From Tenacibaculum holothuriorum (GTDB lineage Bacteria > Bacteroidota > Bacteroidia > Flavobacteriales > Flavobacteriaceae), in the NCBI RefSeq assembly GCF_002120225.1, contig NZ_LAPZ01000005.1:248001-312000 (forward strand): 64,000 nt of DNA. Reading direction: 5' to 3'. The notes under the pieces are model-generated. The model was not told the origin of the DNA and did no database searches. It saw nothing but the letters and a program-made list of their open reading frames with translations. The first letter of the stretch is position 1, and each line of letters opens with the position of its first letter. Shown one piece after another: positions 10,055 to 20,258 of the stretch. The translations under genes were made by a program, and so were the position numbers.

Positions 10055-10984
10055 ATGAAATATTTAAAAATATTTGCTCCTGCTACTGTTGCTAACGTTT
10101 CTTGCGGATTCGATTCATTAGGATTGGCTATTGATAATTTGGGTGATCAAATGTCCTTCGAAAAATCCGACGAAAAAGGAATTCGAATTAAAAAAATTAC
10201 TGGAGCTTCTTTACCGACAGACATAAATAAAAATGCTGCTGGTGTCGTTGCCAATGCAATGTTACAACAAGTTTCACCAAACTTTGGAATTGATATTGAA
10301 ATCCATAAAGGTTATAAACCTGGTAGCGGTTTAGGTAGTAGTGCTGCAAGTGCAGCGGGTGCTGCGTTTGGCGTAAATCAATTATTAGGGAATCCTTTTT
10401 CGCTTTTAGAACTTACCCAATTTGCTATGTTAGGTGAAGAAGCGACTTGTGGTTCACCGATTGCCGATAATGTTTCGGCAGCTCTTTATGGTGGCTTTGT
10501 ACTTGTTCGAAATTACGATCCGTTAGACATTGTAAAAATTCCTGTTCCTATTGAACTTCGTTTGGTTTGTATTCATCCAGAAGTAACTGTAAAAACAAAA
10601 GATGCCAGAGATGTTTTACCAAAGGAAATTCCTTTAAAAAATGCTGTAAAACAATGGGCTAATGTTGGAGGACTAATTAGTGGTCTGTATAGCAATGATT
10701 ATGAATTGATAGGGAATTCTTTAGTAGATATTATTGTTGAACCTGTAAGAAAACATTTAATTCCACATTTTGATTTGGTAAAATCTACGGCTATTAAAGC
10801 AGGTGCTCTCGGTGCAGGAATTTCAGGTTCTGGCCCAAGTATTTTTGCTTTATGTAAAGGAGATGCAAATATGAATAAGGTTTATGATGCTGTAAAAAAT
10901 GCATATAAAACCACTTCAATAAACTTTTCAATAATTACTTCGGAAGTAAATACACAAGGAATAAAAATTTTAGAACAATACTAA
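10055..10984 (+). CDS. thrB: Homoserine kinase
   Basis: Phosphorylates homoserine to O-phosphohomoserine, the ThrC substrate. GHMP-kinase family with the ATP-binding loop PGSGLGSSAASAAGA near residue 90. I use the ATG at 10055 (309 residues) because the conserved N-terminus KIFAPATVANVSCGFDS follows at once; the longer frame needs a TTG at 10031 that overlaps thrA. Ten base pairs separate it from thrA and four from thrC, so the three form one operon. Confidence 0.96.
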   Translation: MKYLKIFAPATVANVSCGFDSLGLAIDNLGDQMSFEKSDEKGIRIKKITGASLPTDINKNAAGVVANAMLQQVSPNFGIDIEIHKGYKPGSGLGSSAASAAGAAFGVNQLLGNPFSLLELTQFAMLGEEATCGSPIADNVSAALYGGFVLVRNYDPLDIVKIPVPIELRLVCIHPEVTVKTKDARDVLPKEIPLKNAVKQWANVGGLISGLYSNDYELIGNSLVDIIVEPVRKHLIPHFDLVKSTAIKAGALGAGISGSGPSIFALCKGDANMNKVYDAVKNAYKTTSINFSIITSEVNTQGIKILEQY

Positions 10985-10988
10985 TATT

Positions 10989-12269
10989 ATGAACTATTTT
11001 AGTTTACATAAAACATCACCAAAAGTAAGTTTTCGAGAAGCTGTAATAAACGGGTTAGCTCCAGATAAAGGGCTTTATTTTCCTGAAGAAATCAAACCTT
11101 TAGATCAGCATTTTTTTGACAACATTGATACTTTCTCCAATGAAGAAATTGCTTTTAAAGCTATAGAACAATTCGTTGGAGATGAAATTCCAAAAGACAT
11201 TCTTAAACAGTTAATTGCCGAAACCATTAATTTTGATTTTCCTGTTATTCCTATTGAAAATAATATCGGAACTCTTGAACTTTTTCACGGTCCTACAATG
11301 GCTTTTAAAGATGTTGGGGCGCGATTTATGGCGCGATGTCTTGGTTATTTCAACAAAAATAATAATCAAGAAGTTACTGTGTTAGTTGCTACTTCTGGTG
11401 ACACAGGTGGTGCTGTTGCCAATGGTTTTTTAGATGTACCTGGTGTTAAAGTAGTGATTTTATATCCAAGTAAAAAAGTTAGTGATATTCAAGAAAAACA
11501 ACTTACTACTTTAGGAAAAAACATTACAGCGCTCGAAGTAAATGGTACTTTTGATGATTGCCAAGACATGGTAAAAACAGCTTTTTTAGATGCTGATATT
11601 CAACGAAAATTAACCTCAGCCAACTCTATTAACATTGCTCGGTGGTTACCACAAATGTTTTATTTTTTCTTTGCCTATAAGCAAGTTTATAAAACAAATA
11701 AAGATTCTGTTTTTTCTGTTCCTTCTGGAAACTTCGGAAATATTTGTGCAGGAATTATGGCTCAAAAACTAGGTTTACCTATTAAACATTTTATTGCATC
11801 TACCAATAGTAATAAAACAGTTCCAAACTATTTAGAGAGTGGTGAGTACAAACCTCAACCGTCTGTAGCGACTATATCAAATGCGATGGATGTTGGAAAT
11901 CCGAGTAATTTTATTCGAATTCAAGAGTTATTCAACAATAATTTAGAGGAATTGAAAAACGCTTTTTCATCCTATTCTTTTTCTGATGAGCAAACAAAAG
12001 AAGCTATGAAAGCTCTATATTCAAACTCAAATTATATTGCAGACCCGCATGGAGCTGTGGGGTATTTAGGACTTAAAGAGTTTAATCTTAATAATAGTTA
12101 TGGAATCTTTTTAGAAACTGCTCACCCTGTTAAGTTTTTAGATGTTGTTGAAGAAACTTTACAAACATCTTTAACCATACCTGAACAGATTCAGGAAATT
12201 ATGCACAAAGAAAAAAAGTCGATACTAATTTCAAGTTATCAGGAATTAAAAGATTTCTTGAATAAATAA
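10989..12269 (+). CDS. thrC: Threonine synthase
   Basis: PLP enzyme that converts O-phosphohomoserine to threonine. 426 residues. The PLP lysine lies in FHGPTMAFKDVGARF (about K107), followed by the VLVATSGDTGGAVA phosphate-binding segment. N-terminal region SPKVSFREAVINGLAPDKGLY is typical of the long bacterial class. Last gene of thrABC, ending at a strong hairpin shared with the convergent metF. Confidence 0.97.
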   Translation: MNYFSLHKTSPKVSFREAVINGLAPDKGLYFPEEIKPLDQHFFDNIDTFSNEEIAFKAIEQFVGDEIPKDILKQLIAETINFDFPVIPIENNIGTLELFHGPTMAFKDVGARFMARCLGYFNKNNNQEVTVLVATSGDTGGAVANGFLDVPGVKVVILYPSKKVSDIQEKQLTTLGKNITALEVNGTFDDCQDMVKTAFLDADIQRKLTSANSINIARWLPQMFYFFFAYKQVYKTNKDSVFSVPSGNFGNICAGIMAQKLGLPIKHFIASTNSNKTVPNYLESGEYKPQPSVATISNAMDVGNPSNFIRIQELFNNNLEELKNAFSSYSFSDEQTKEAMKALYSNSNYIADPHGAVGYLGLKEFNLNNSYGIFLETAHPVKFLDVVEETLQTSLTIPEQIQEIMHKEKKSILISSYQELKDFLNK

Positions 12270-12275
12270 TGCTAC

Positions 12276-12310
12276 ATAGCCAAAGAAGTTTAAAAAACTT
12301 CTTTGGCTAT
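12276..12310. terminator. Bidirectional hairpin between thrC and metF
   Basis: A perfect 16 bp stem: ATAGCCAAAGAAGTTT (12276-12291), three-base loop, then its complement (12295-12310). It lies at the meeting point of two convergent operons and overlaps the last codons of metF. T-runs after it are weak on both sides, so termination strength is uncertain. Confidence 0.75.
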
Positions 12311-13243
12311 TTGTTGTATGTTATCACTCTTACCCATAGAATAGTAATGTAATACAGGTATACCAGCTTTTTTTAACTCTTTACTCTGCTGTATACACCA
12401 ATCTATCCCTACTTGCCTTACTTCTTTATTGTCTTTGCATTTAACCACTTCTTTAATTAAAGCATCTGGTAAATCTACATGAAAGCGATGTGGTATTAAG
12501 TTTAATTGTTTTTTGGTCGACAACGGTTTTAAACCAGGAATAATAGGTACTGTAATTCCTTCTTTTCTACATTTATCTACAAATTCAAAATACTTTTGGT
12601 TATCAAAAAACATCTGAGTTACAATATAATCTGCTCCATTAGCTATTTTCTTTTTTAAAAAATGAATATCTGAATCTAAACTAGGAGCTTCCATGTGCTT
12701 TTCTGGATAGCCTGCAACTCCTATACAAAAATCAGTTTCTGAAGAATTTTGTAATTCTTCATCTAAATAGGCTCCTTCATTTAAGTCTTGTATTTGGGTT
12801 ACTAATTCACTAGCATACCTATGCCCTTCTTTTTCTGCTTTAAAATAGGTTTCACTTTTAACGGCATCACCTCGCAACGCCACTACGTTATCTATTCCTA
12901 AAAAATCTAAATCTATTAAAAAATTCTCGGTATCTTCTTTAGTAAATCCACCACACAAAATATGGGGTACCGCATCTACTTGATATTTGTTTTGTATAGC
13001 CGCACAAATACCAACCGTACCAGGTCTTTTTTTAACCACCTGTTTTTTTAACAAACCTCCATTTAGTTCCTTATACACATATTCTTCTCTATGGTATGTT
13101 ACATCTATAAAAGGAGGGTTAAACTCCATTAAGGGGTCAATATTTTCAAAGATCGATTGAATATTTTGTCCTTTTAATGGTGGTAATATTTCAAAAGAAA
13201 AAATTGTTTCTTTTGCTTTCTCTATATGTTCTGTTACTTTCAT
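12290..13243 (-). CDS. metF: Methylenetetrahydrofolate reductase
   Basis: Flavoenzyme that reduces 5,10-methylene-THF to 5-methyl-THF, the methyl donor for MetH. 317 residues. Family landmarks visible are the N-terminal FSFEILPP, the DVTYH segment, the LRGD substrate-binding loop (VVALRGDAV) and DYIVTQMFFDN. It is the last gene of the metH1-metH2-metF operon, about 45 bp after metH2, behind the SAM riboswitch at 17013-17124, so methyl supply and methyl transfer are co-regulated. Confidence 0.96.
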   Translation of the reverse strand: MKVTEHIEKAKETIFSFEILPPLKGQNIQSIFENIDPLMEFNPPFIDVTYHREEYVYKELNGGLLKKQVVKKRPGTVGICAAIQNKYQVDAVPHILCGGFTKEDTENFLIDLDFLGIDNVVALRGDAVKSETYFKAEKEGHRYASELVTQIQDLNEGAYLDEELQNSSETDFCIGVAGYPEKHMEAPSLDSDIHFLKKKIANGADYIVTQMFFDNQKYFEFVDKCRKEGITVPIIPGLKPLSTKKQLNLIPHRFHVDLPDALIKEVVKCKDNKEVRQVGIDWCIQQSKELKKAGIPVLHYYSMGKSDNIQQIAKEVF

Positions 13244-13288
13244 TATTCTAGTTTTGAGCGCTAAGCACTAGTTGTGTTTAATCTTTTA

Positions 13289-15964
13289 TTATTCCGCAAT
13301 ATTGGGGTGCAACCATTTTCTTGCTTTTTCTAACGATATTCCTTTTCTATTAGAAAAATCTCGTACTTGGTCATCGGTAATCTTACCTAAACCAAAATAG
13401 GCAGCTTGTTCATTGGCAAAGTAATACCCCGAAACTGCTGCTGCTGGCCACATTGCTAGGCTTTCTGTTAAGCTCACACCAATACGCTCCTCAACATCCA
13501 GCAATTGCCAAATAGTTTCTTTTTCTAAATGATCTGGACAAGCAGGATAACCTGGAGCTGGACGAATACCTTTATAACTTTCTTTTATTAATTCTTCGTT
13601 ACTCAAATTTTCATTGCTAGCATATCCCCAGTGTTGTGTACGAACCCTATGATGTAAGTACTCCGCAAAAGCTTCTGCAAAGCGATCAGCCAAGGCCTGT
13701 ACCATTATGGCGTTATAATCGTCTTGCTGTTCTTTATACTTGTTTGCCAGTTCATCAGCTCCAAAAACAGCTGTACAAAAACTACCTATATAATCTGTTT
13801 TACCCGTTTCTTTAGGAGCAATAAAATCTGCCAAAGCATAATTAAACTTTCCCTCTCTCTTTTTTAATTGTTGACGAAGTGTTCTAAAAACAGTTATTTC
13901 TTTTCCTTTTTTCTGCACAGAAATATCATCATCATTAACAGTATTTGCCTCAAACAATCCAAAAATTGCTTTCGGCTTCAAGGATTGATTGGCAACAATT
14001 TCATTCAATATATTTTGAGCATCTTGATACAAATTAGTTGCTTGTTCCCCCACCAACTCGTCTTCTAAAATATTTGGAAACTTACCATGTAAATCCCATG
14101 AACGAAAAAACGGAGACCAGTCAAAAAACGGAATCAATTCTTTTAAACTCACTTGTTCTAAAATTTGAACTCCTAATTCTTTTGGTTTATTAATCTCCAC
14201 CTCATCCCAATTAATAACAAACTTTCGCTTTCGAGCTTCTTCAAGGCTTACATACGATTTTGATTTACCACGCTTTAAGAACTTATCTCTAAACTCTTCG
14301 TAATCCTCTTTTAGTTTTGCTACATACTCATTTCGGATATTTTTATTTAGCAAATCACCAACTACCGTAACCGCCCTAGAAGCATCATTAATATGTACCA
14401 CTGCGTTTTTATATTGCGTGTCTATCTTAACAGCTGTATGAGCTTTAGAAGTCGTTGCACCACCTATTAATAATGGAATATCTAAGTTTTCACGCTCCAT
14501 CTCCTTAGCTAGATACACCATCTCATCTAAAGACGGGGTAATTAATCCGCTTAAACCTATAGCATCTACTTTTTCTTTTTTAGCTGTTTCTATAATCTTT
14601 TCTGGCGGAACCATCACTCCTAAATCGATAATTTCATAGTTGTTACACCCCAACACTACCGATACAATATTCTTGCCTATATCGTGCACATCGCCTTTTA
14701 CAGTAGCCATTAAAATTCTTCCTAAAGCTTGCTGTTCTTCTCCTTTTTCTGCCTCAATAAACGGATTTAAATACGCTACCGCTTTTTTCATTACACGTGC
14801 AGACTTTACTACCTGAGGTAGGAACATTTTTCCACTTCCAAATAAATCACCCACCACATTCATACCTGTCATTAAATGTCCTTCAATAACATGCAAAGGT
14901 CTTTCTACACTCTTTCTAGCCTCTTCTGCATCTTCTACTATAAAAGCATCAATTCCTTTAACCAATGAATGGGTTATACGTTCTTGAAGTGATCCTTTTC
15001 TCCATTCTAAAGCAGTAACATCGTCTTCTTTTTTCTTTCCTTTAACAGTTTCAGCAAACTCTAATAGGCGCTCCGTTGCATCGTCTCGTCTATCTAGAAT
15101 TACATCTTCTATATGCTCTAATAAATCTTTAGGTATGTCATCGTACACTTCTAACATAGTAGGATTAACAATACCTATATTCATACCTGCTTGAATAGCA
15201 TAGTATAAAAACACTGAATGCATTGCTTCTCTTACTGTATTATTTCCTCTGAACGAAAAAGACACATTACTCACTCCTCCGCTTACACTAACATGAGCTA
15301 AGTTCTCACGCACCCATCTAGTAGCTTCTATAAAATCAATTGCATTTTTTCTATGCTCTTCCATTCCTGTTGCTACCGGAAATATGTTTAAATCGAATAT
15401 GATATCTTCTGGCGGAAAGTGGACAATGTCCACTAATAATCTATACGAGCGTTCTGCTATTTCTATTCTTCTCTGATAATTATCTGCTTGACCAACTTCA
15501 TCAAAAGCCATTATAATAACCGCGGCTCCGTAACGTTTTATTTGCTTAGCCTCCCAAATAAATTTTTCTTCTCCTTCTTTAAGCGAAATAGAATTAACAA
15601 CACATTTGCCCTGAACAACTTGCAGACCAGCTTCTATAATTTCCCATTTAGAACTATCAATCATTATGGGCACTCGACAAATATCTGGTTCTGCAGCAAT
15701 TAAGTTTAAGAACTTAACCATAGCTTCTTTTCCATCTATCAAACCATCGTCCATATTAATATCGATAATTTGAGCTCCTCCATCTACCTGATGCCTTGCT
15801 ATAGCTAAGGCTTCATCATACTTCTCTTCTTTAATTAAACGAAGAAATTTTCGAGAACCTGCCACATTAGTTCGCTCGCCTACATTTATAAAATTACTTT
15901 CAGGAGTAATTATTAACGGTTCTAAACCGCTTAATCTCATATATCTTTTACATTCTGTCTCCAT
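13289..15964 (-). CDS. metH: Cobalamin-dependent methionine synthase, folate/B12/activation half
   Basis: Carries three of the four MetH modules: pterin (methyl-THF) binding in about the first 300 residues ([24 protein letters not shown]), cobalamin cap and binding with [11 protein letters not shown] near residue 425 (its His is the cobalt ligand), and the SAM-dependent reactivation domain ([17 protein letters not shown]) at the C-terminus. 891 residues. The homocysteine-binding module is the separate gene just upstream. The ATG at 15964 follows the upstream stop by 1 bp; an alternative ATG nine codons in (15940) matches relatives about equally well. The protein must pair with its partner to work. 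Confidence 0.95.
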   Translation of the reverse strand: METECKRYMRLSGLEPLIITPESNFINVGERTNVAGSRKFLRLIKEEKYDEALAIARHQVDGGAQIIDINMDDGLIDGKEAMVKFLNLIAAEPDICRVPIMIDSSKWEIIEAGLQVVQGKCVVNSISLKEGEEKFIWEAKQIKRYGAAVIIMAFDEVGQADNYQRRIEIAERSYRLLVDIVHFPPEDIIFDLNIFPVATGMEEHRKNAIDFIEATRWVRENLAHVSVSGGVSNVSFSFRGNNTVREAMHSVFLYYAIQAGMNIGIVNPTMLEVYDDIPKDLLEHIEDVILDRRDDATERLLEFAETVKGKKKEDDVTALEWRKGSLQERITHSLVKGIDAFIVEDAEEARKSVERPLHVIEGHLMTGMNVVGDLFGSGKMFLPQVVKSARVMKKAVAYLNPFIEAEKGEEQQALGRILMATVKGDVHDIGKNIVSVVLGCNNYEIIDLGVMVPPEKIIETAKKEKVDAIGLSGLITPSLDEMVYLAKEMERENLDIPLLIGGATTSKAHTAVKIDTQYKNAVVHINDASRAVTVVGDLLNKNIRNEYVAKLKEDYEEFRDKFLKRGKSKSYVSLEEARKRKFVINWDEVEINKPKELGVQILEQVSLKELIPFFDWSPFFRSWDLHGKFPNILEDELVGEQATNLYQDAQNILNEIVANQSLKPKAIFGLFEANTVNDDDISVQKKGKEITVFRTLRQQLKKREGKFNYALADFIAPKETGKTDYIGSFCTAVFGADELANKYKEQQDDYNAIMVQALADRFAEAFAEYLHHRVRTQHWGYASNENLSNEELIKESYKGIRPAPGYPACPDHLEKETIWQLLDVEERIGVSLTESLAMWPAAAVSGYYFANEQAAYFGLGKITDDQVRDFSNRKGISLEKARKWLHPNIAE

Positions 15965-15965
15965 A

Positions 15966-16961
15966 TTAAATCACTACTTTTCTAGGTGAGTATTTACTCG
16001 CTACCTCTGCAATTGCATTAATATGAGCAGGAGTAGTACCACAACAACCACCAATAATATTGATTAATCCCTTTTTAAGATATTCTTCTATTTGCTGAGC
16101 CATTTCTTCTGGAGTTTCATCGTACTCTCCAAAAGCATTTGGTAAACCCGCATTTGGGTGTGCAGAAATAGCAAAATCTGTTTTTGGAGCTACAGCTTCT
16201 AGATGAGGTTGTAATAAATTAGCTCCTAAAGCACAATTAAAACCTACAGACAACAACGGCAAATGTGAGATAGAAATTAAAAAAGCTTCAGCAGTTTGAC
16301 CCGATAAAGTTCTACCAGAAGCATCTGTTATGGTTCCAGAAACCATAATTGGCACTTCAATACTTCTTTCTTCTTTTACTTCTTCTATAGCAAATAAACA
16401 TGCTTTAGCATTTAATGTATCAAAAACCGTTTCTACCAATAAAATATCTGCTCCTCCATCTAACAAAGCTTCTATTTGTTGTTTATATGCTATTCTTAAC
16501 TCATCAAAAGTAACAGCACGATACCCCGGATCATTTACATCCGGGGACATACTAGCTGTTCTGTTGGTTGGCCCGATTGAACCAGCAACAAACCTTGGTT
16601 TACTAGGGGTTAATTGAGTAAATTCTTCTGCTACTTCTTTTGCTATTTTAGCCGACTCATAATTAAGCTCATATACTAGATCTTCCATCTGATAATCTGC
16701 CATAGCTATAGTAGTTCCTGAAAACGTATTGGTTTCTACAATATCTGCACCAGCGGCAAAGTATTTTCTATGTACCTCCTTTACTGCTTCTGGCTGAGTA
16801 ATTGATAACAAATCATTATTCCCTTGAAGTGGAATTGGAAAACCTTTAAACCGTTCTCCTCTAAAATCTTCTTCAGTAAATTTATACTCCTGAAGCATTG
16901 TTCCCATAGCTCCATCGAGCACGAGAATTCTTTTTTGTATTTCTTGATAAATGTTGGACAT
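15966..16961 (-). CDS. metH: Methionine synthase, homocysteine-binding half
   Basis: Homocysteine S-methyltransferase (Pfam S-methyl_trans) domain, 331 residues, equal to the N-terminal module of E. coli MetH. The zinc-binding cysteines are visible in [10 protein letters not shown] (near residue 242) and [11 protein letters not shown] (near 307). [12 protein letters not shown] opens the TIM barrel. First gene behind the SAM-I riboswitch, separated by 1 bp from the other MetH half. BhmT or MmuM-type stand-alone enzymes use the same fold, but adjacency to the folate/B12 half makes a split MetH much more likely. Confidence 0.93.
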   Translation of the reverse strand: MSNIYQEIQKRILVLDGAMGTMLQEYKFTEEDFRGERFKGFPIPLQGNNDLLSITQPEAVKEVHRKYFAAGADIVETNTFSGTTIAMADYQMEDLVYELNYESAKIAKEVAEEFTQLTPSKPRFVAGSIGPTNRTASMSPDVNDPGYRAVTFDELRIAYKQQIEALLDGGADILLVETVFDTLNAKACLFAIEEVKEERSIEVPIMVSGTITDASGRTLSGQTAEAFLISISHLPLLSVGFNCALGANLLQPHLEAVAPKTDFAISAHPNAGLPNAFGEYDETPEEMAQQIEEYLKKGLINIIGGCCGTTPAHINAIAEVASKYSPRKVVI

Positions 16962-16993
16962 TTCCTGATTTTATAAATGAAGTTATCAGGAAA
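16961..16993 (-). promoter_or_regulatory. Start-codon hairpin, likely expression platform of the metH riboswitch
   Basis: On the minus strand TTTCCTGAT (16985-16993) can pair with ATCAGGAAA (16961-16969), whose last base is the A of the metH1 ATG. A competing pairing, GAAAAGA with TCTTTTC just upstream, would free the start. This looks like translational control, in contrast to the terminator after the second SAM riboswitch. No reporter evidence; inferred from pairing. Confidence 0.5.
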
Positions 16994-17012
16994 AGAGAAG
17001 AAAATTCTTTTC

Positions 17013-17124
17013 GTTATCTCTCCACAATCTTAAAATTGATTGGGTAGAATGTAGCACCTTCTTTGCATATGCAAAGGGTTGCTAAGGTTTCAAAGGGTCT
17101 ATTCCCTCCACCTTTCTTGATAAC
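17013..17124 (-). ncRNA. SAM-I riboswitch upstream of metH-metF
   Basis: The minus strand shows the SAM-I (S-box) aptamer: P1 strands GTTATC (17119-17124) and GATAAC (17013-17018), conserved AAAGGTGGAGGGA, the GAAACCTTAGCAACC core, a P3 arm CTTTGCATATGCAAAG and AGGTGCTACATTCTACCC. Binding of SAM should lower expression of metH1, metH2 and metF. Nearly the same aptamer core occurs at 32461-32565. Confidence 0.95.
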
Positions 17125-17189
17125 TAACAGTTAATTTAATGAACTAAATATGATACAAATTAACAAAGTTTTTTTGTTTGAAACAAACT

Positions 17190-18080
17190 TTAATAATTAA
17201 ATAAATCGGATGACAAATACCTATCACCAATATCGCAAATAACAGCAACGATAACTCCTTCATCTATTTTCTCGGCTACTTGTAAAGCTGTATGTACAGC
17301 TCCTCCACTACTCATTCCTCCAAAAACACCTTCTTTACTAGCTAATTTCCTTGCCATATTACGAGCTTGATTTTCACTTACTTCTATAATTTGATCTACT
17401 TTTGAACGGTCAAAAATTTTAGGTAAATATTCTTGCGACCATTTTCTAATTCCTGGAATTCTTGAGCCATCGGTAGGTTGTGCTCCTATTATTTGAATCG
17501 CTTGATTTTGTTCTTTTAAATAGGTTGATACTCCCATTATGGTTCCTGTAGTTCCCATTGCAGAAACAAAATGAGTCACTTCTCCTTCTGTATCTCTCCA
17601 AATTTCAGGGCCTGTGGTTTTATAATGTGCCTTCCAATTATCATTATTTTCAAATTGATTTAGCATAAAATATCCTTTTTTATATCTAATCTTTTGAGCT
17701 AAATCTCGAGAACCTTCAATTCCTTCTTCCTTTGGTGTTAATAAAACTTCTGCTCCGTAAGCTTTCATTGTTTTAACACGTTCTGCAGTAGCATTTTCTG
17801 GCATTACCAAGGTCATATGCAATCCTAAAACTTTGGCAATAAAAGCTAAGGCAATTCCTGTGTTTCCACTTGTGGCTTCAATTAAATGATCTCCTTTCTT
17901 GATGTTTCTTCGGTTCAACGCTTCGAAAATCATGTTGTATGCAGCACGATCTTTTACACTTCCTCCAGGATTATTTCCTTCTAATTTTAATAATAATTTT
18001 ACGTTTTCTTTATTAATAAGATTTGTAGCTTCTACCAAAGGCGTATTTCCTACAAAATCGGTAATTTTTTTAGTCTTCAT
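17190..18080 (-). CDS. cysM: Cysteine synthase (O-acetylserine sulfhydrylase, CysM-like)
   Basis: PLP enzyme that makes cysteine from O-acetylserine and sulfide. 296 residues. The PLP lysine sits in NNPGGSVKDRAAYNM (about K43); the TSGNTG phosphate loop and GTTGTIMGV segment are present. Length and GGMSSGGAVH near the C-terminus fit the CysM group, which can also use thiosulfate or other sulfur donors, but substrate cannot be read from sequence. It follows cysE by 8 bp and ends the sulfate/cysteine part of the cluster. Confidence 0.93.
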   Translation of the reverse strand: MKTKKITDFVGNTPLVEATNLINKENVKLLLKLEGNNPGGSVKDRAAYNMIFEALNRRNIKKGDHLIEATSGNTGIALAFIAKVLGLHMTLVMPENATAERVKTMKAYGAEVLLTPKEEGIEGSRDLAQKIRYKKGYFMLNQFENNDNWKAHYKTTGPEIWRDTEGEVTHFVSAMGTTGTIMGVSTYLKEQNQAIQIIGAQPTDGSRIPGIRKWSQEYLPKIFDRSKVDQIIEVSENQARNMARKLASKEGVFGGMSSGGAVHTALQVAEKIDEGVIVAVICDIGDRYLSSDLFNY

Positions 18081-18088
18081 TTTTTATA

Positions 18089-18841
18089 CTATTTTCTGGT
18101 AGAAATATTATTTTCTGATTGATGAATTACGATAGAATTTTCGGGTACTGATTTGGTTACACACACATTAGCTCCAATAATACTGTTAGCTCCAATTACC
18201 ACATCACCTCCTAAAATGGTTGCATTTGCATATATGGTTACATTACTTTTTATCGTTGGATGTCTCTTAACTTCTGCTAATTCTTTTTTTACTTGGATTC
18301 CGCCCAAAGTAACTCCTTGATAAATTTTAACGTGGTCTTTTATTTGCGTGGTTTCTCCTATAACAATTCCTGTAGCATGATCTATAAAAAAAGATTCTCC
18401 AATAGCAGCTCCAGGATGAATATCGACTCCAGTTATACTATGTGCATATTCACTCATCATTCTAGCGAGTATATATTTTTTTAGTTTATACAACTCATGA
18501 CTCAATCGATAAATAGCTATGGCATGAAAACCTGGATATGCTAAATATACCTCGTCTAAGCTTTTACATGCAGGATCTGACTTTTCGAAAGCAGTAGCAT
18601 CTAAATCAAGTTTATATCTAATGGTTTCGAAATTATTTTGAAATTGACTCCATAGTTGTTCTGCTTGAGATTCTCCTAACACTTCTGAAATGTAACAGAA
18701 ACTATTTTTGATATCTCTTTTATATTCTAAATCATAAACATCATCAAACAAACTATAAAACAATTGTTTTGTTAAATGTGCTACTTCATCTTTTAATTTT
18801 AGTGGATATACTTTCAGTTTTTTTCTTTCAGATGTTTCCAT
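18089..18841 (-). CDS. cysE: Serine O-acetyltransferase
   Basis: Makes O-acetylserine for CysM. 250 residues: a helical N-terminal half (to about 120) and a C-terminal left-handed beta helix of hexapeptide repeats. The active-site DHATGIVIGETTQI and VTLGGIQVKK segments are clear. The C-terminal tail, which in CysE enzymes often docks into cysteine synthase, ends NNISTRK and lacks a terminal Ile. The start overlaps the ferredoxin stop by one base (TAATG). Confidence 0.94.
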   Translation of the reverse strand: METSERKKLKVYPLKLKDEVAHLTKQLFYSLFDDVYDLEYKRDIKNSFCYISEVLGESQAEQLWSQFQNNFETIRYKLDLDATAFEKSDPACKSLDEVYLAYPGFHAIAIYRLSHELYKLKKYILARMMSEYAHSITGVDIHPGAAIGESFFIDHATGIVIGETTQIKDHVKIYQGVTLGGIQVKKELAEVKRHPTIKSNVTIYANATILGGDVVIGANSIIGANVCVTKSVPENSIVIHQSENNISTRK

Positions 18842-19173
18842 TATGATTCTGGTGCTAATTCTACTTCTAATCCTTCACATTCGGGTGTCATTTGTATTTG
18901 ACATCCTAATCTGCTATTCTCTTGAACGTCGAATGCTTCTGCTAACATTGCATCTTCATCATCTGTTTTTTCTGGGAGTTCATGATTTGATACCACATAA
19001 CATTGACAAGAAGCACACATAGCCATTCCTCCACAAATACCAATGGTTCCTTCTGGAGCTAACTCATACGATTTTACAACCTCCATTAAATTCATAGCCA
19101 TATCTGTGGGAGCTACTACTTCATGGATTATTCCTGCTCTGTCTTTTATTTTAATGTTGATATCTACTTCCAT
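18841..19173 (-). CDS. 2Fe-2S ferredoxin
   Basis: Small electron carrier, 110 residues. Cluster ligands are visible in GICGGMAMCASCQCYV and a later Cys in RLGCQIQMTPE, the adrenodoxin/plant-type fold pattern. Its start overlaps the stop of the flavin reductase gene by one base. Tight packing with that reductase and the siroheme sulfite reductase points to a chain NADPH to reductase to ferredoxin to sulfite reductase. Role inferred from context; the fold is clear. Confidence 0.88.
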   Translation of the reverse strand: MEVDINIKIKDRAGIIHEVVAPTDMAMNLMEVVKSYELAPEGTIGICGGMAMCASCQCYVVSNHELPEKTDDEDAMLAEAFDVQENSRLGCQIQMTPECEGLEVELAPES

Positions 19174-20228
19174 TATTCAATAGCTTTTACCACTGCTTTC
19201 GGTGCTTCTTTTTTAGTTCCGTCAAAACCTGTAACTCCTCCTACAGTAGTATATTTCATTACATATTTTTTATCTGGGTAAATACGTTTATAGGCACTTT
19301 GGCACATTAAGGTTGCTTCGTGGAATCCACATAAAATTAGCTTGAGTTTTCCCGGATAGGTATTTACGTCACCTATAGCGTAAATTCCTGGAATATTTGT
19401 TTGGTAATCTAATGCATTATTTACCTTAATGGCATTTTTTTCGATTTCTAATCCCCAATTTGCAATAGGTCCTAACTTAGGTGCTAACCCGAATAGTGGA
19501 ATGAAATGATCTGTATCTACAATAAAAGGTTCACTTCCTTTTTGTTCTACAACTACACCTGTAACATGATCTTTACCTAAGATTCCTTTAACTTCTGCTG
19601 GTGTAATTAGATTTATTTTTCCTAAGTTTTTAAGCTCTTGTACTTTTTCTACAGAATCTAACGCTCCTCTAAACTCGTTTCTTCTATGAATTAATGTTAC
19701 CGATTTTGCTACATCTGTTAAAAATATAGACCAATCGAGTGCAGAATCTCCTCCTCCAGCAATTACCACATCTTTATCTCTATATAGCTCTGGTTCTTTA
19801 ATCATGTACTCCACTCCATGATCTTCAAATTGAGATAAATTTTCTATTTGCGGTTTACGAGGTTCAAAACTTCCTAAGCCTCCAGCAATTGCTACTACTG
19901 CTGCTTTGTGTTTTGTTCCTTTATTGGTCGTTACAATGAAAGACCCATCTTCTTGTTTTTCGATAGTGTCTGCTCTTTCACCTAAGGTAAAACCAGGTTC
20001 AAATTGTTTAATTTGTTCCATAAGGTTTTTGGTTAAATCACCTGCTAAAATCTCAGGATATGCAGGAATATCGTAAATAGGTTTTTTAGGATAAATTTCT
20101 GAACATTGCCCTCCTGGTTGTGCTAAAGCATCAATTAAATGACAACGTAACTTTAACAATCCTGCTTCAAATACTGTAAATAAACCTGTTGGTCCTGCTC
20201 CTATAATTAATATATCTGTTTCAATCAT
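19173..20228 (-). CDS. Thioredoxin reductase-like ferredoxin-NADP reductase
   Basis: FAD/NAD(P)-binding oxidoreductase of 351 residues. The FAD site GAGPTGLF is at the N-terminus and a second dinucleotide site VVIAGGGDSALDW lies mid-protein. The redox-active CxxC of true thioredoxin reductase is absent, and the C-terminal FAD motif GIYAIGDVNTYPGKLKLI is present, as in TrxR-like ferredoxin-NADP reductases of Bacillus and Chlorobium. It abuts the 2Fe-2S ferredoxin gene, so it probably supplies electrons for sulfite reduction. Confidence 0.87.
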   Translation of the reverse strand: MIETDILIIGAGPTGLFTVFEAGLLKLRCHLIDALAQPGGQCSEIYPKKPIYDIPAYPEILAGDLTKNLMEQIKQFEPGFTLGERADTIEKQEDGSFIVTTNKGTKHKAAVVAIAGGLGSFEPRKPQIENLSQFEDHGVEYMIKEPELYRDKDVVIAGGGDSALDWSIFLTDVAKSVTLIHRRNEFRGALDSVEKVQELKNLGKINLITPAEVKGILGKDHVTGVVVEQKGSEPFIVDTDHFIPLFGLAPKLGPIANWGLEIEKNAIKVNNALDYQTNIPGIYAIGDVNTYPGKLKLILCGFHEATLMCQSAYKRIYPDKKYVMKYTTVGGVTGFDGTKKEAPKAVVKAIE

Positions 20229-20258
20229 TTTTCTTTCTTCTCTAACTAATCGAAATGA

